Assembly (NCBI GenBank): GCA_013398175.1
Contig: VZRZ01005482.1
Location: forward strand, 1,576,103 to 1,640,102
Source: Climacteris rufus
Taxonomy: Eukaryota; Chordata; Aves; Passeriformes; Climacteridae
Direction: 5' to 3'
Length of the DNA: 64,000 bases
A program made the position numbers and the translations under genes. Positions 1-12,480 of this stretch are shown here, piece after piece. The notes beneath the pieces are model-generated. The model was not told the origin of the DNA. It worked only from the letters and a program-made list of their open reading frames with translations, and made no database searches. How positions within the stretch are numbered: the stretch's first letter is position 1; each line of letters opens with the position of its first letter.

Positions 1-3000
1 ATGATCCCTACAAAAATGACAGATACTGATTTTTTAAATTTGCTGTTAGGCAGTGGAACAAAATTGATGTTTAGTTCATGTTATTGAGCCTGCTCTGTAC
101 AGAGTTTAAGCCAAAGTGACAGGAATATTTTTTGGCAACTGATTGCCACTGACTCCCAAGGCACAGAAGTTGGTAGAAAAATTTAGAAATCATGGCATGC
201 AGAAATCTTTTTGTATGTCTGACCTACCTGAGGTTTTCTTACTCTGGCAGAAAGACAGAAAGAAAGTCAGCTTGTAAATGCTGCCAATTTCCAACTTACA
301 GGCTCCTTGTTAATTTATTGTTTGGATGTCATCTACTTTCTTGGCAATTTTCAGACACTTGACAAATTTTAAGAAAACTTCAAAAAGAAAATTTTGAAGT
401 CTGTTCCTAGGGTTTTTTTAGTAATGTCTAATAAAATAAATAAGTAAAAAATATAAAGTGAAAGAGGGGAACATGAACAAAGTCTTTTTTCCTGCAGGGA
501 ATTGTTTCAATAGCCATAGTGAGTTTTATTTTTTTTTTAAACTTGTTTAAGCAGGATTATTACTTAGTTAATTCTTGACTACTTTTTTACACTGGAACAT
601 GATTTAATAAGTCAACACTCGCCTTTGTCTGACCCTCTAAGGCCTACAGTTAACTATTCATAATGATGAGCAATAGCTTGAATATTTGTTGCTGCATAGA
701 TCTGTATCTTCTTGGACATGACAAACAAAGTAAATCTGTTCCATTTATATGCCTGATCATTTTTTCAATGTACTGAAGTGCTTGAATTTCCAGGGTCAGA
801 AAATGATTAATCTTATTAAATGTTTGACAGAATGAACTAAGAAAACATCTTTTGATAGCACAAAGAGAAGATAAAAGAATGAATTCTTATCATTGTAATG
901 CTTTACCTACATGACTTCAAGGTTCTTAGGCTATCATAATATAACGTTTATTAGAAGCCAAAACAAAGATTTCTCTCTTAAAGAAATATCAGGATGTAAT
1001 ACAGAAGGCAATCTCATAGTTATAACCTTTTCTAAAAGAAAGTATTGTGTTTGCAAAATGGTAGGAATATTAAGAAAAAAAAAAACAAAAAACAACAGTT
1101 TAAAACCAGTAAAATGAGAAACTCCATTCTGGGCAAGACACTTGCGGTGACTAACATACTAACAATAAAGATTTTCAGTAGAATGTATAACAAATCTGGG
1201 GGACTTTTATTAAAAAATGGCCATGGGCAGCCATAGTTTGGTTTTGGCTAAGCCTCAGTCATCATGTTTTGATTCAGAAGGAGAAAACCCAAACCACCTG
1301 TGGTTTTCATTTTTAATTCATGGCCCATAGGAATACAGGCTTTACACTTTCCAATTTTTCCTACCCATGTGCAGCCTGTTAATCAGAAAAATAATATTAT
1401 AAAGCTATTCTTATCCATGTGAAGAATTTTAAAGAGACTGAAGTGAAAATATACAGAAGTTAATATCAGTATTGTCCATGAACACACAGGGGGGATCTTG
1501 CAAATCCAAAACTCCAACCTGTGTGTCACAGGTTGCCCTTTCTAGATAGAGTACATTTATTGGAGTGGTAGCATCTCCAAATTAATATGTAATTTTCTTC
1601 CATTAAGGAATAGTGCCGGAGATAAGTGAAGTAAGAGCACTTCTAATGTGACCAGGAGAGAGACTTCCCCTAGGTAAGGCTTATTTTCTACGTGTACGTA
1701 GAGTGTTTTTGAAGAGGTTATGGACACAAGCTTCACTACTCAGGGATGATCCACGTATCAAGCTGAAGGAAACAGAGCCATACCCTGGAAAATTTGAGTG
1801 TACAAAAGAGAAGTATGCACACAACCTCCAAAGGGGACAGTGGTGAAATTTCAAGCGTAATGAGACCATGGACATTCTTAAACCTGGTAGCTGAGGTGAG
1901 GGACACACTTCACAGCTGTGTCTTACGTGGTTATGCCTACAGCGATGCACCAAAACAGAAATATCAGCGTTTCCCCGTTTTGTTTTAAAGGAAAAAAGGT
2001 ATGTTTTGTGTGCTAATCTTCCAAAGCCTTCACCCTTTGTCATGCAATGAAATGCTGACATACATTTCTTTTGTCTTAACCCACATCTAACTGGATCTCC
2101 AGCTGGCAGATGTTATTGGCAGCTCTCTTTGAGAAAATACACAGGGTGAAATACAGATCCCTTTGAAGACAGTGGGAGATTTGCCATGGACTTCAGTAGG
2201 GCCATATTTCACACACTTCCTTTTGATAAAGGCAGCAAACTAATAAAAATAGTTTGGTTTTGAAACTTCTATCAATATATAGGTATTTCATTCCTTAGCC
2301 AAACTGAACTTCACCTTCTGTACTATAGCAGTCCCACTACAAGCTATTAGATTTATATATTTAAACATTTGTATACATGCACAAACACATGAATATAAAA
2401 TATGCATAAAACCAGTTTGCTTTAAGCCTCTTTCAGACACTAAATACATTAAATTAAAATCCAGTTATGCAGGCTGTTACCTTTCCTTATACAGTTAAAC
2501 AGTTTTTATAATAAATGGCCATCTTCTCTGCAGAAATTATGAATAGAATAGTTAAAAAGATAGCAAGTACATGTATATATAGCCATTACATATATATATA
2601 AGCAAAAAACCCTGAATGTGTTTCACTCTCATATATATACATATATATACAAATATATATATATATATATATATATACATACACACACTTGTGATAGAAA
2701 ACAAAAAAAAAGTCATAAAAAAGGCAACTTCTCTGCAAAAATTTTAATGAAACAGAGAGAGACCATAATGGCAATCAATAGCTTTATGAACAATCCTGTG
2801 GTCAGAGGCATGACCATGCAACTAGTCATGCCAAAATTATTTCTTAAGGTCCCCTGTAAAACCACCATAAATTACAGAGACTCCCAGAATGTTAGTAGAA
2901 TGTCTAATATTCAAGTTTGTAGGTGCAGATCCTTCATTCTAATGAATTACAACAGCCTTCTGTAAAGTCTCTGCGATCTGCCTCTCACTGGCATTTTTCT

Positions 3001-3384
3001 GAAATGCTCCAGGAAGTAAATGAGAGAACCAAACCTGCACTCAGTATTTAGACATTTTGCTACTCTCCCTTAATTATTCCTTCATTCTTTAAGCACACAT
3101 ACATCCATTGGATTTTTATAGTGATTTTGCTCTAAGTTATGTAGCAGGATGGGGCTCCTTACATGCACTTACTTTTTTTTAAGGTTTTCAATTTTCTCAC
3201 CAATTTGTAAGCTCCAAAATAGTGGATAACATGATCCACTGACATAGCAACATAACAACTGTTTCTCCAAAAAGTGCCTAAGACACAAAATCTGACAGCA
3301 GATTCATGAGATAGATAAATATTATCCAAGTTTCATAAACGAGGAAGTCAAAGCAAAAAATACTTGACAAGTGAAATACAAGAT
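1..3384. other. A/T-rich unique non-coding DNA
   Basis: No gene is recognisable on either strand in this stretch. Open frames are at most 126 codons, overlap one another on opposite strands, and show no domain. The content is A/T-rich with short homopolymers, for example an A-run near 1075-1084. The only structured element is the TA microsatellite near 2630-2690. An exon of a large gene could still be hidden here, because short exons cannot be excluded by eye. Confidence 0.6.
2575..2692. repeat. (TA)n / (TACA)n microsatellite cluster
   Basis: Several alternating TA runs lie together. There are short runs near 2575-2600 and a longer one at about 2631-2678, which passes into a CATACACACAC-type tail. 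Alternating TA is self-complementary, so the tract could form hairpins or cruciforms and is likely to vary in length between individuals. The small open frames across it on both strands encode only isoleucine/tyrosine repeats and are artefacts of the repeat. Confidence 0.9.
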
Positions 3385-3880
3385 CCTTAGGGCAGTGAGG
3401 AGGGAACACAGCAAGCTCACTACCCTGGACACCAGGAGAGCAGACTTTGGCCTCTCCAGGGATCTGCTTGGTACAGTACCATGGGACAAAGCCCTGGAGG
3501 AAAGAAGGTCACAAAAAAGCTGGTTGATATTCAAGAATCACCTCCTCCAAGCTCAGGAGTGATGCATCCCACCCAAGAGAAAGTCAGGCAAAAATGCCCA
3601 GAGGTCTGCATGGATGAACAAGGAGATCCTGGGCAAACTCAAAAACCAAATGGAAGCCTATGGAGGATGCAAATAGGGGCAGGTAGTCTGGTAGGAATAC
3701 AGGGAGTTTATCAGAGCAGCCATGGATCAGGTTAGGAAAGATAAAGCCTGACAGAATTAAATTTGCCAGGGACATCAAAGGCAACAAGAAAACTTCTATA
3801 GGTACATGGATGATCAAAGGAAGACTAGTGAAAATGTGAGCCCTCTACAGTAAAAAACAGTACACCTGGTTGTCTGGGAT

Positions 3881-4102
3881 ATGGGGGAGACATGCTTTGA
3901 CTTTTTTGCCTCAGCATTCACCAGAGAGTGCTGGGAGAATGAAGAACTGCTCACTGTAGGAATAGATCAGGTTCGAGACCATTTGAGGAACCTAAAGGTG
4001 CACAAGGTTATGGTACCTGTTAAGATGCATCCAGAGGTCCTGAGGGAATTGACAGATGAAGTGGCTAAGCAACTATCCATCATATTTGAGAAGCTGTGGT
4101 AG
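3881..4102 (+). pseudogene. CR1 ORF2 fragment, N-terminal part of reverse transcriptase
   Basis: This 73-codon frame inside the CR1 copy reads DFFASAFT...QVRDHLRNLKVHK...MHPEVLRELTDEVAK...SIIFEKLW. That is the stretch entering the CR1 reverse transcriptase. CR1 copies I know carry a MGPDEMHP-like motif where this one reads MVPVKMHP, so it has point changes as well as a stop after FEKLW. Sequence of the same origin continues in broken frames to about 4316. It is not a cellular gene, and the ATG at 3881 is incidental. Confidence 0.85.
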
Positions 4103-4387
4103 TCCAGTGAACTTCCTTCTGACTGGAATAGGGGAATGATAACCCCCATTTTTCAAAAGCGAAATAAGGAAGACCCAGGGAACTACAGACTGATCAGCCT
4201 CACCTCATTGCCAGTAAGATCATGGAGCAGATCCTCCTGGAAACTCTGCTAAGCCACATGGAAAATGATGAGGAGAGATTTGAGACAGACAACAAGGCTT
4301 CTCTGAGGCCAAATCAAAAAGCCACATGGCTGGCAAGTCAATGGAGATGATTCTCCCCGTCTGTTCCACTCTCTTGAGACCCCTACC

Positions 4388-4708
4388 TTGACTATTGTAC
4401 CCAGCTCTGGCCCGCAATGTAGGAAGAACATGGACTGGTGGGAGCAAGTCCAGAAGGTGATGACAAAGATGATCACAGGGCTGGAGCACCTCTCCTATGA
4501 AGGCAGGCTAAAAGAGCTGGGCTTGTTCGGTCTGGAGAAGAGAAGGCTCCAGGACCTTACAAGCAACTTTCCAGTACCTAAAGGTGGCCTGAAAAAGGAT
4601 GGAGAGGGACTTTTTACAAGAGCATGCAGAGATAGGACAAGGGGTAACGGATCAAACATAAAGGGGGCAGGTTTAGGTTACATATTAGGAATAAATTCTT
4701 CACTATGA
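4388..4708 (+). pseudogene. CR1 ORF2 fragment, C-terminal part
   Basis: This 106-codon frame inside the CR1 copy carries the conserved CR1 ORF2 tail: GLEHLSYEGRLKELGLF, then LEKRRL, then GEGLFTRACRDRTRGNG. It lies downstream of the internal deletion, so it is no longer joined to a working reverse transcriptase. A small deletion near 4555-4570 removes part of the usual GDLIAAFQYLK segment, leaving DLTSNFPVPK. It is a degenerate transposon remnant and its ATG is incidental. Confidence 0.88.
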
Positions 4709-6524
4709 ATGTGATAAGGCACTGAAACAGGTTGTCCAGAGAAACTGTGGCTGTCCCATCTCTGAAAGTGTTCAAGGACAGGTTGGATGGGGCTCTGATC
4801 AACCTGGCCTAGTGGGAGGGCCCATTGCAAGGGTTTTGGAACAAAATGATCTTTAGGATCTCTTCCAACCCAAACCATTCTACGATTCTATGAACACCTG
4901 ACAATGCAATGACAGAACTGAAACTAGGTCCAAAATCTCAATTTTTCAGGGAGGAAAAGTTGACACTGAAGTTAGTCTCAGGTTTTATCAGACCGGAAGT
5001 ATTGTGGATATCCTATTAGCTCCCCACAGACAGCATTCAGCTGCTTACCCTGTTCACATTGAAGTTCTGTTTACAAATAATGTACTTATATGCCTGTATG
5101 CCTATTACATTTAATGTGTTTATATACCTTGATCATCTTCCATAGTAAAGCCGGTTTGCCAAAAGCTGAGTTTCAGTCACTACTATGCCTTCCACATTTT
5201 GATTGCATGGGGAGAAAAGGAACACAGAAGGGAAAGTCAAACCAAGTCTTGGTTAACTAAGAGTTTTGTGTACCTTCCTTAGATGGATGCTGCCAAAAGA
5301 GCCGGGGGTGGAGAGGCAAAATATACAGATGTGCAGATTTTGGGGGGAAAAAGGTTTGAAGCTGGTTTGACCCAATGCAGAAAGTAATATTTAAAAGCTA
5401 TTTGCACAGACAAGAAGAAAATAGCACATATAGAGAGATAAATTTATACAACTGGAAAAATTTTGCAAGCATGCCTATACAATATAACTGAAAATCTCCA
5501 TCCTTTTTATCATGCTGACTTGCTTATATTCATGTGGTTTCAGTCTTACAGATGTTCTGGAGGCTAGGACATGTAATATGGCTCCATAGTTTTCTAACCA
5601 CAGAATATCCAAAATATATAACCAGGAAATCACTCGCAGTCTGTGTGGGGTTTGGCAGATGGTATTTCTAAAAATGCAAATATCCAATATGGAGGTAGTG
5701 GAGAGACGGATTTCACAAGGGAACAGTGTAACTCTTTATATGGAGTGTAAACTTTACACAGTATTCCAATATAGAACTGGTGAGCACTGTTAAAAAAGTT
5801 TCCAATGAATATTCATTTCAGTTTATAAACATATTCTCTTCAACTGTTTCAATGCCCTCTTTGTGTTTGCTTACTGTGCATGTTCTAGCTATTGCATTTA
5901 CTGGCAGGAACGCTTGTAGAAGCAGCAAATTTTAAGCAAGTATTAGAGAATATATATGGGTTATGAATTTTTCATTTGGAAATATAGGTGCCAGCACCAG
6001 AGATTCATTCCAAAAGGTATCCTCATCCACTCTAGAGAGGAATGTATATGATCTGTGAAATCAAAACTAGCTTAGATTGAATTTTCACAACCACGTGCAC
6101 TAGCAGTGGTCAAATAGCGCAAAAATCGGAAAGTAGTGTGTTCTTTTGGTATGGAACTTGCATGTTTTGGAAGAAAATTAGGAAGTGGAATGGTGTGAGA
6201 TACTGGCTGAGCTGCATTCTGATTTCTGCTTTGAGACCAGTCAACCTGGTGCAGTAGAGAGGTACAGAGCAGAAGGGATGTCCCAGCCGAGAGGCAGCCT
6301 CCCAGCCAGCCTGCTCAGGCTGCAACCAAGTTTTTTCAGCCACCAGAGCTGCACTGAGCATCCCTCTCCTCACTCTGTAGCATAATTTCAGAATGGAGCA
6401 GAAGAAAGCCTGTTTCCAAAGTGCTGTGCCCCTGGCAGTGCAAAAGGCACTGCCTGAGAGGCAGCATGGGGCACACTGCCCACCATGAGCAGCACAGAGG
6501 ATTTGCTTCCAGCTTTTGTGTCTG

Positions 6525-6556
6525 GTTGGAAAAATTCTGGGTTGGAAAAATTCTGG
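6525..6556. repeat. Perfect 16-base tandem duplication
   Basis: The unit GTTGGAAAAATTCTGG occurs twice, back to back, at 6525-6540 and 6541-6556, with no mismatch. Perfect identity suggests a fairly recent replication-slippage or repair duplication. Confidence 0.95.
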
Positions 6557-7548
6557 GATGAACAGAATGACCCTTAAAAAAATCTCCTTATAGCTGAAGG
6601 GATTTCTGCCACTGATGTTCCTCCTCTGGAAAGATGTGTATCTTCTAGTTCTGAGGGCTTTCAGAGCTAAATGGTAAATATGAAATATGAATACATGAAA
6701 TACGTGACATATGAAAATTGTTCAAGCCACATTTGCTCACATGGGACCTGAATGACATTAAATCCTTGGTAATGATGGTTTAGTTATAGACAACAGTAAG
6801 CACAGAGAAGACAGGAAGACTTCATATGAAGGAAGATTTCATATTGCTTTGCGCAGCTGCAGTCACCTTCTTAATATACCGTAAAACATATAAACCCAAG
6901 TTCCTAACTGATGCAAGCAATTACTGCTCCATCAAGCTAATTTACAGTGGAACTAAAACATATCATTCGCCTGGCAATTCCACCATAAACAGGCTGGATT
7001 TTCTGCTAGTATAGACTAGTAGCTTTATAACCCATAAATATATTTACTAGAAATAAATATTAGAACACAGAGCAGACAGAAATGCCTGTCCTCCCATAAA
7101 TTTTTTGTGAAGTTTAACAGATTAACAGAAATATAATTTTTTCTAAAAGCTTTTTTACACACATGCCATGACTTAACTTTATGTGCATGTACACACATTT
7201 CAAGCACACTACTCTGTAAAACATTTTAATCACCTGATCGTGAGCATGTCAAACTTAATCAAGTTCTGCACCATTTTAAGGTTGGTGGTTAAGTTTAATA
7301 TCTACTTCTTCTCTATTCTTTTTAGCCCTCACTTTTGTACGGCTTTGCAGTTCATTTTTTGTCAAAGAAAAATCATAAAACAAGGGGGGGGAAATCTATC
7401 TGTGTCTGACTTGCTGACTTTACTAAAGGGTCAGTTTCTTTCCAAGCCAGATCAAGCCCAGACAGAATTCTGGCAATCTCACTTCAGCTGCAAACAGCCA
7501 AGATAATGCGAGATGATCCAAAAGATTCCTGAAATATTAGATATGCCT

Positions 7549-7566
7549 GTATATATATATATATCT
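7549..7566. repeat. Short (TA)n microsatellite
   Basis: A run of about eight alternating TA units sits in otherwise unique A/T-rich DNA. It is probably length-variable. Confidence 0.8.
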
Positions 7567-10500
7567 CAGACTAAATATTTTCATGAATGTAATCACATGA
7601 AAGAAAGAAAAGATCCCCAACACATATGAAAATACAGCTTTAAACATTTTAGACTCTACTTACGAACCAACAAACTGTATAGATTGGATTTTCTGTTTCT
7701 GAGTGGCTTGCATGGGCTTTCTCCACAAAAGCGAGTTCCAGCTGCAGTGAGCTTACATCCCAGATCTCATCAATATTGTTTCACCAAATGGAAGGGACCA
7801 CACACTCCAGTGTAATGGGAATCCACGTTCCGGGGTCGGAGGGCCTGATCCATGGCCACTGAAGTTCCTTAAATAGAGGTCATTATGCTAATTCCTTGCC
7901 AACGTGCTAATTGTCAGTTTCTTCCAAAAGTGTAACAAAATATCAATACAAGTTCCTGTGTATCTGTAATTAAACATTTCCTTTCTAAAATGTTGTTCAG
8001 CAAAACTTGTGTAAATTTTTTTTTATTTGGCATGCAAATAATTAACGTATAATGGAACATATTATTTGTGTACATCCAGCGTATGACTTTGGTGCAAAAC
8101 AAACCTCCTTTCATTGTCATATATCAGTGGATAATTTTATTTACAGGAAGAAAATAATTCATGAAGTCATGATTCCAAGTTACTGTATTTACAAGCATTA
8201 ATTTTCATTGATGTGCTATTCAGTTTTGCAGCAGCAACAACTGTTGAAATTCCTAGCTCAGTATACCCCGTGGCCCAGGATCCTGTATTTCACACTTACA
8301 CCCTATTTCTGACACCAGTTAAGTCAGTGAGACCTGAGAGCTTTCATGGTAATGGAGCACTGCTGTAGCTGTGCAACTCCTCAGACATAAAGCCATAATA
8401 CTGAATCACAGAGCAGAAATGCACTTGGGTAAAGCAGCAGTATTATTCTTGGGTTTGAAATGCATTACCTAAAGGAAGAACAGGCACAAAACCAAAATAA
8501 TGTGGGGTCAGGGAGTTCTTCTCTCTGAAACAGAATAAATTATCATTAGCTTTTCAGTCAGAGACATGAGTATCTGTGACACTGAGCACAGTTCAAAATT
8601 TTCAACCCTCCCTCACATCACAGTATTGGAATTGGAACAAAGCTTTTAGTACTTTCTTTTCCAAGAAATTTTAAAGGAAGAAGGGCTGATCAATGTGAGA
8701 AGTTGAATAATCAGTACAAGCCTGACTCATGTGCTGCTAATGCAGTAAAGAAGGGTGGTAAAGAGTTACTTATATTCCATCAAACGTGATTCTCCCATGA
8801 CTTACTGCACTTTTAGTCTAAAATAACACAGCTGGACTTTTTGTGAAGTTTCTCTTTTTAGACTGCAACTGATAGTGTAACCCAAATATGGATTTAAGCG
8901 CTTTTTCTATGGATTCACACCATTAAAACAGATAATTGATATCTTACACTAGAAGTTTTCTTTTCAATGTGTTAAAAGTAGAATATGCTTTCTTCCATAA
9001 TTTTGAAAGCAAGTGTTTATGTTTTCCCATTTCCAAAGTGCAGAAAGACACAATGACTTTCATTTCTGAATGGATGAAGATAAGCCAAACACAAAACAGC
9101 ACCAAAGCCCTGTTTCTCCTGTGGTCAATGGCAAAGCACCTTGTAAGATTGTGGTCACACTCCAGAGAAAGAATCTCCAATGTTTTCCCCCAAAAGTCAT
9201 CAGCAGGGACCTGGGTACAAGCAACTGTGGAACAGCAGAAATATGTGAAATGCTTAAAAGTGTAAGCAGTACTTAGAATCAGAATACACCACTTTTCACA
9301 GATCTGAGACCATACCACATTCTTATTTTCTTCCTGTGGGAGGTCAGTGTTTATACAGTGGATGTGTCTGCCAGGAAGAACATTTTTGCACTTGCTCTTC
9401 TTCCAGTTGCTAATCTGCACGTTCATTTGCCTCTGCTTGAAGAATGGCCCTTCTGAGCATTTTCACTGATGCTGGCAGTAGACCCAAACATTTTCACAGA
9501 ATCATAGCATTTTGCCAGCACAGAATGGAAATTTTATCTTCCCCTCATTTGCCTTTCCTGCGGTACCAGGATGTGGCTGCCTTCTGTCCTGTCCTGACTG
9601 CTAGACTGGCTTTTGGAAGCAGGGTCTGAAACTGCAGGAACCTAGACAGGGGAGGTGCGCCCTGCTCTGACCAGGAGGCTGAGCGCCAGCTTTCCTGACT
9701 GCTGTCTTGGTTTCTCATTTCTGGAGAAGTCCCTGGGTACCCTCACGATCCCCACTTTGGCTGTGTTGGCACCAAATAAATTTGACCTCCTGCAGCATCA
9801 TGCTGGTGTTTTTACAAATGCTCATAAAGCCTTTTATTATCCCTGGCAATAAGCTGGAGGGGAAGCATAACGCACAATGCCTTGACATTTGTTTTATATT
9901 TGTTAAGCTTGCCACAGTCTTGTCTTTACCTTATGTGAGGAAAGTAGCAAATAACTACACAGCAGAGTTCCCTTTTAGGGATATTTCCTAGAGGTATTCA
10001 ATATACATTCTTCCATGCCATGCATTTTATCCCAAATTTAACCAGAATGCAGAAAGAAATAAAAAGGGCAAAGTGGTCTCTCCTTCAGATTTGCATGAGC
10101 TTGAAGCAAGGAGAGAAAAAGCAAGACCTCTGTGTGCGACTTACCCCCCCCAAATTCAGGTTTTAGCTTGTTTCAGTGGAGTTAACTATTGTCGGATGCA
10201 AAACAGCGGCAAACTAGCCTGTTCAGGTCTTTTCCCTTCATGCCTTCCTCATTAAAAAAAAAAAAAAAGTAATAAGAAAGAGGTGCATTAACTTCTCTCC
10301 CTGGTTTCTGAGCATCTCTCTGCAGCCAGTCTGTCACAAGAAGCATCCACTGCTGATTTTGTGGCTGTGCTGGAGTCAGCAAACTGCATCTCCCCTGCTC
10401 CAGCTGCACAGCCATGAGCTCGATGGCACACACTGGCTTTTCTGAAGGATCCTGCAGGCACTAAGCTACTCTCAAAATATCTGAGACTGAAACTCATGGC

Positions 10501-10740
10501 TTTGACCCCTGCCTGGTGAGTGAAAACGAGAACCTGCTCAGCGCCGCGTCTTACTGCTGCTCTCCCTAATCCTGCGGTTTGAGGGGAGACCTTAATGGAA
10601 TGTTTCCTGGTTTTCTAAAGTTTGTTTGGGGTTTTATTCTCACACGTCCCAGGAGGTACAAGTTGAAGGAGGCATTGTGAGAGACTGCAGCCAAAACTCC
10701 ATCTTGATAACATTTTTATGGGGGTGAAACTACAAAGAGC

Positions 10741-12480
10741 AACTCAACAGCTGCCAGCAGGGCTGTGTTAGCGTGAAAGAATCGCCAGAAGCAGGCGAGT
10801 AACATTCGTGCTGAAAATATGATTGATCACTTCTTCTTTTCCCTGCAACTCTGCCCTGGTACAAATCCAGTCTCAGTGAGAAGTGACTTCAACTAGGGCT
10901 GAGTTCAGTCTTCAGAGACAGCTGCTCTTATTTCCACTAAATCACTGGTTCACATACCAAGCCCAGGGCAAAGCTGAAGGCTTGCAAATGGCATGTTGCC
11001 CCAGTCTTTGGTTTGCGTAAAAGTGACAGAAGCAGACATTGGTCATTTTTTGAATTCCATCCAAAAGACAAGTCTATTCATTTATGGGCGTGCCAACAAG
11101 CTGAGGTAGTTAACTGTTCACTTAGAAAATAGAGCACGCTGCTAATAAAGGTCACTTTACCTTTGTTTCAAGAAGAGCTGAGGGATTTTCCAGGCAGGTA
11201 AAGGGCTGAATCACTGTACATGCCTCTCTGATCAACATTTGCACTAAGAGAAAGCACTGAAAAAGTTAAGGACACTTAAGTGATGTGCAACCACAATTGC
11301 CCTTTGTTTGGCACGCTGATCTCTCCTGGTCACAGGTACTGTAGATAACTTGCATAAGAGTACATTTATGTAATTTGCTTAATTTAACATCTTGTTTGCA
11401 TATTCAAATATCCACCAAAGAATTTGCCTCTGAGTAGGGTTTTTAGAAAAAAAAATAGTATAGAATCTGGAAAATATATTAAGACCTTTTTCTTAATTCT
11501 TTAAGTTCCTTTGCTGCTTACAGGAATTAAGTATGGAAACAACATCTGGGTAATATTGTGAAGGATTTCAAAAGGGCTCCTCAAAAAGGGCTGACACAAT
11601 CTTACTCCTTTTAGAAGAGGATATGAAATGAATTGCTTACTTTGGCTATTACATGCACTCCCTTCCCCCCAGCACGAGAGCCAGGAACTTGTGGCACGTC
11701 TGAGAATTTTTTTTTACAGGGAGTCCTTCAAATATTTTTGACTATTTGCAATAAGACCTAAGAGAGGTCCCCTCCCATAAACATAACAAAGGAAATTGCT
11801 ACACTAACGGCCCACTTAAGTGAATGAATAATAGATTAATAGAAACTTATGATTAATTATTTACATCATGTTTTGCATATGACCCTGACAGATGAAAAGG
11901 GTAAAAGAGTAAAATATATAAACTTTTAAAAAATCACAGACACTTGTTAAACCTTAATTAGTTATTCAAAACTAATAATATTATCCAATCTATTAGATAT
12001 TGGGCATAAGCTGGTAACTATCAGCAGGAAATGTTATTTGACAGTAGTCAACACCTCCATCAATGAAAATATAAATGGATGCTGCCGTCACCCCTTCCTG
12101 TGTAGATGGTGAAAATATTAGCCACAGCAGATCATCTGCCCAGTGTTATAACACTGCCCTTGAAAAGGCAGATACTTCCACCTTGGCATATAAACCCAGG
12201 TATATTTCCAAAGTAATTAATTAAAGTCTTAATGTCAGTATGGAGCTTGATTTGAGTTTAGCTCAACTTTAAAGATCACCTTAATAATACTTTCAGAACT
12301 TGTCTGGGCCTAATTACATTTATTTTGTATGAGCTCTGAGGTTAGTCATGTGTGAAAACACAAAAACAACCTCTTTCTTCTACTTTTCAGAAATATTCTA
12401 ATTGTTTTCAAGTGAGCAGTTTGGCTAAAAAGAGATATCTTTTTGAATTGAAAGACCACAGAATGATTTGAGATGAAGCC
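10741..12480. other. Candidate conserved regulatory stretch, non-coding
   Basis: There is no open frame of note over this 1.7 kb. It has unusually many sequences resembling developmental transcription factor sites. They include two CACTTAAGTG palindromes (11273-11282 and 11813-11822, each two NKX2-type AAGTG half sites facing each other). There is also a run near 11281-11420 with AACCACA (RUNX-like), TTTGTTTGGC (forkhead/NFI-like) and TTTGCATATTC (POU-like), plus TAAT-rich homeodomain-like sequence near 11820-11990. Such a cluster resembles vertebrate enhancers, but short motifs are frequent in A/T-rich DNA. This is an inference that cross-species alignment would test. Confidence 0.3.

Larger units (their letters stand above)
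3385..4893 (+). mobile_element. CR1: CR1 LINE copy, 5'-truncated and lacking the reverse transcriptase core
   Basis: This is a non-LTR retrotransposon of the avian CR1 family. It begins in ORF2 between the endonuclease and reverse transcriptase domains, where GCAGACTTTGGCCTCT and CTGGTTGATATTCAAG-type sequence is typical of the family. It runs through the start of the reverse transcriptase (around 3880-4250). It then jumps near 4317-4350 to the ORF2 C-terminal part (CACTCTCTTGAGACCCCT). It ends with the family 3' terminus, CCAACCCAAACCATTCTACG then ATTCTATGA, at about 4860-4893. The middle of the reverse transcriptase, with its catalytic aspartates, is missing. Stops and frameshifts break the reading frame, so it is a dead copy. 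As usual for CR1, there is no poly(A) tail and no target-site duplication that I can see. The start is approximate, because 5' truncation leaves no sharp boundary. Confidence 0.93.
4894..10740. other. Unique non-coding DNA with no recognised gene
   Basis: Both strands hold only short, unrelated open frames. The longest, 160 codons on the minus strand at 8944-9426, has no domain I recognise and overlaps a plus-strand frame of 109 codons. Short features include a 16-base tandem duplication at 6525, a short TA run near 7550, a G8 run at 7384 and an A-tract near 10255-10268. No transposon boundary was seen. Part could be intron. Confidence 0.6.

Noticed and set aside
2586..2965. Overlapping small frames on both strands over the TA repeat
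   Set aside because: They are produced by the TA microsatellite reading as repeated Ile-Tyr on either strand.
3319..3370. MIR-like sequence (ATCCAAGTTTCATAAACGAGG) just left of the first CR1
   Set aside because: It has a loose similarity to the TTTTACAGATGAGG block but no second matching block, so it is too weak to annotate.
3881..4708. CR1 frames as functional genes
   Set aside because: The element is 5'-truncated, lacks the catalytic core and carries stops and frameshifts. I annotate the frames as transposon pseudogenes.
8944..9426. 160-codon minus-strand frame
   Set aside because: It has no domain, signal peptide or membrane segment, an opposite-strand frame of 109 codons overlaps it, and this length arises by chance in 64 kb of such DNA.
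9497..9510. TCACAGAATCATAG as a minus-strand CR1 3' tail
   Set aside because: Only 14 bases resemble the CR1 terminus, and the neighbouring GGTTTGGGTTGGAAG block is absent.
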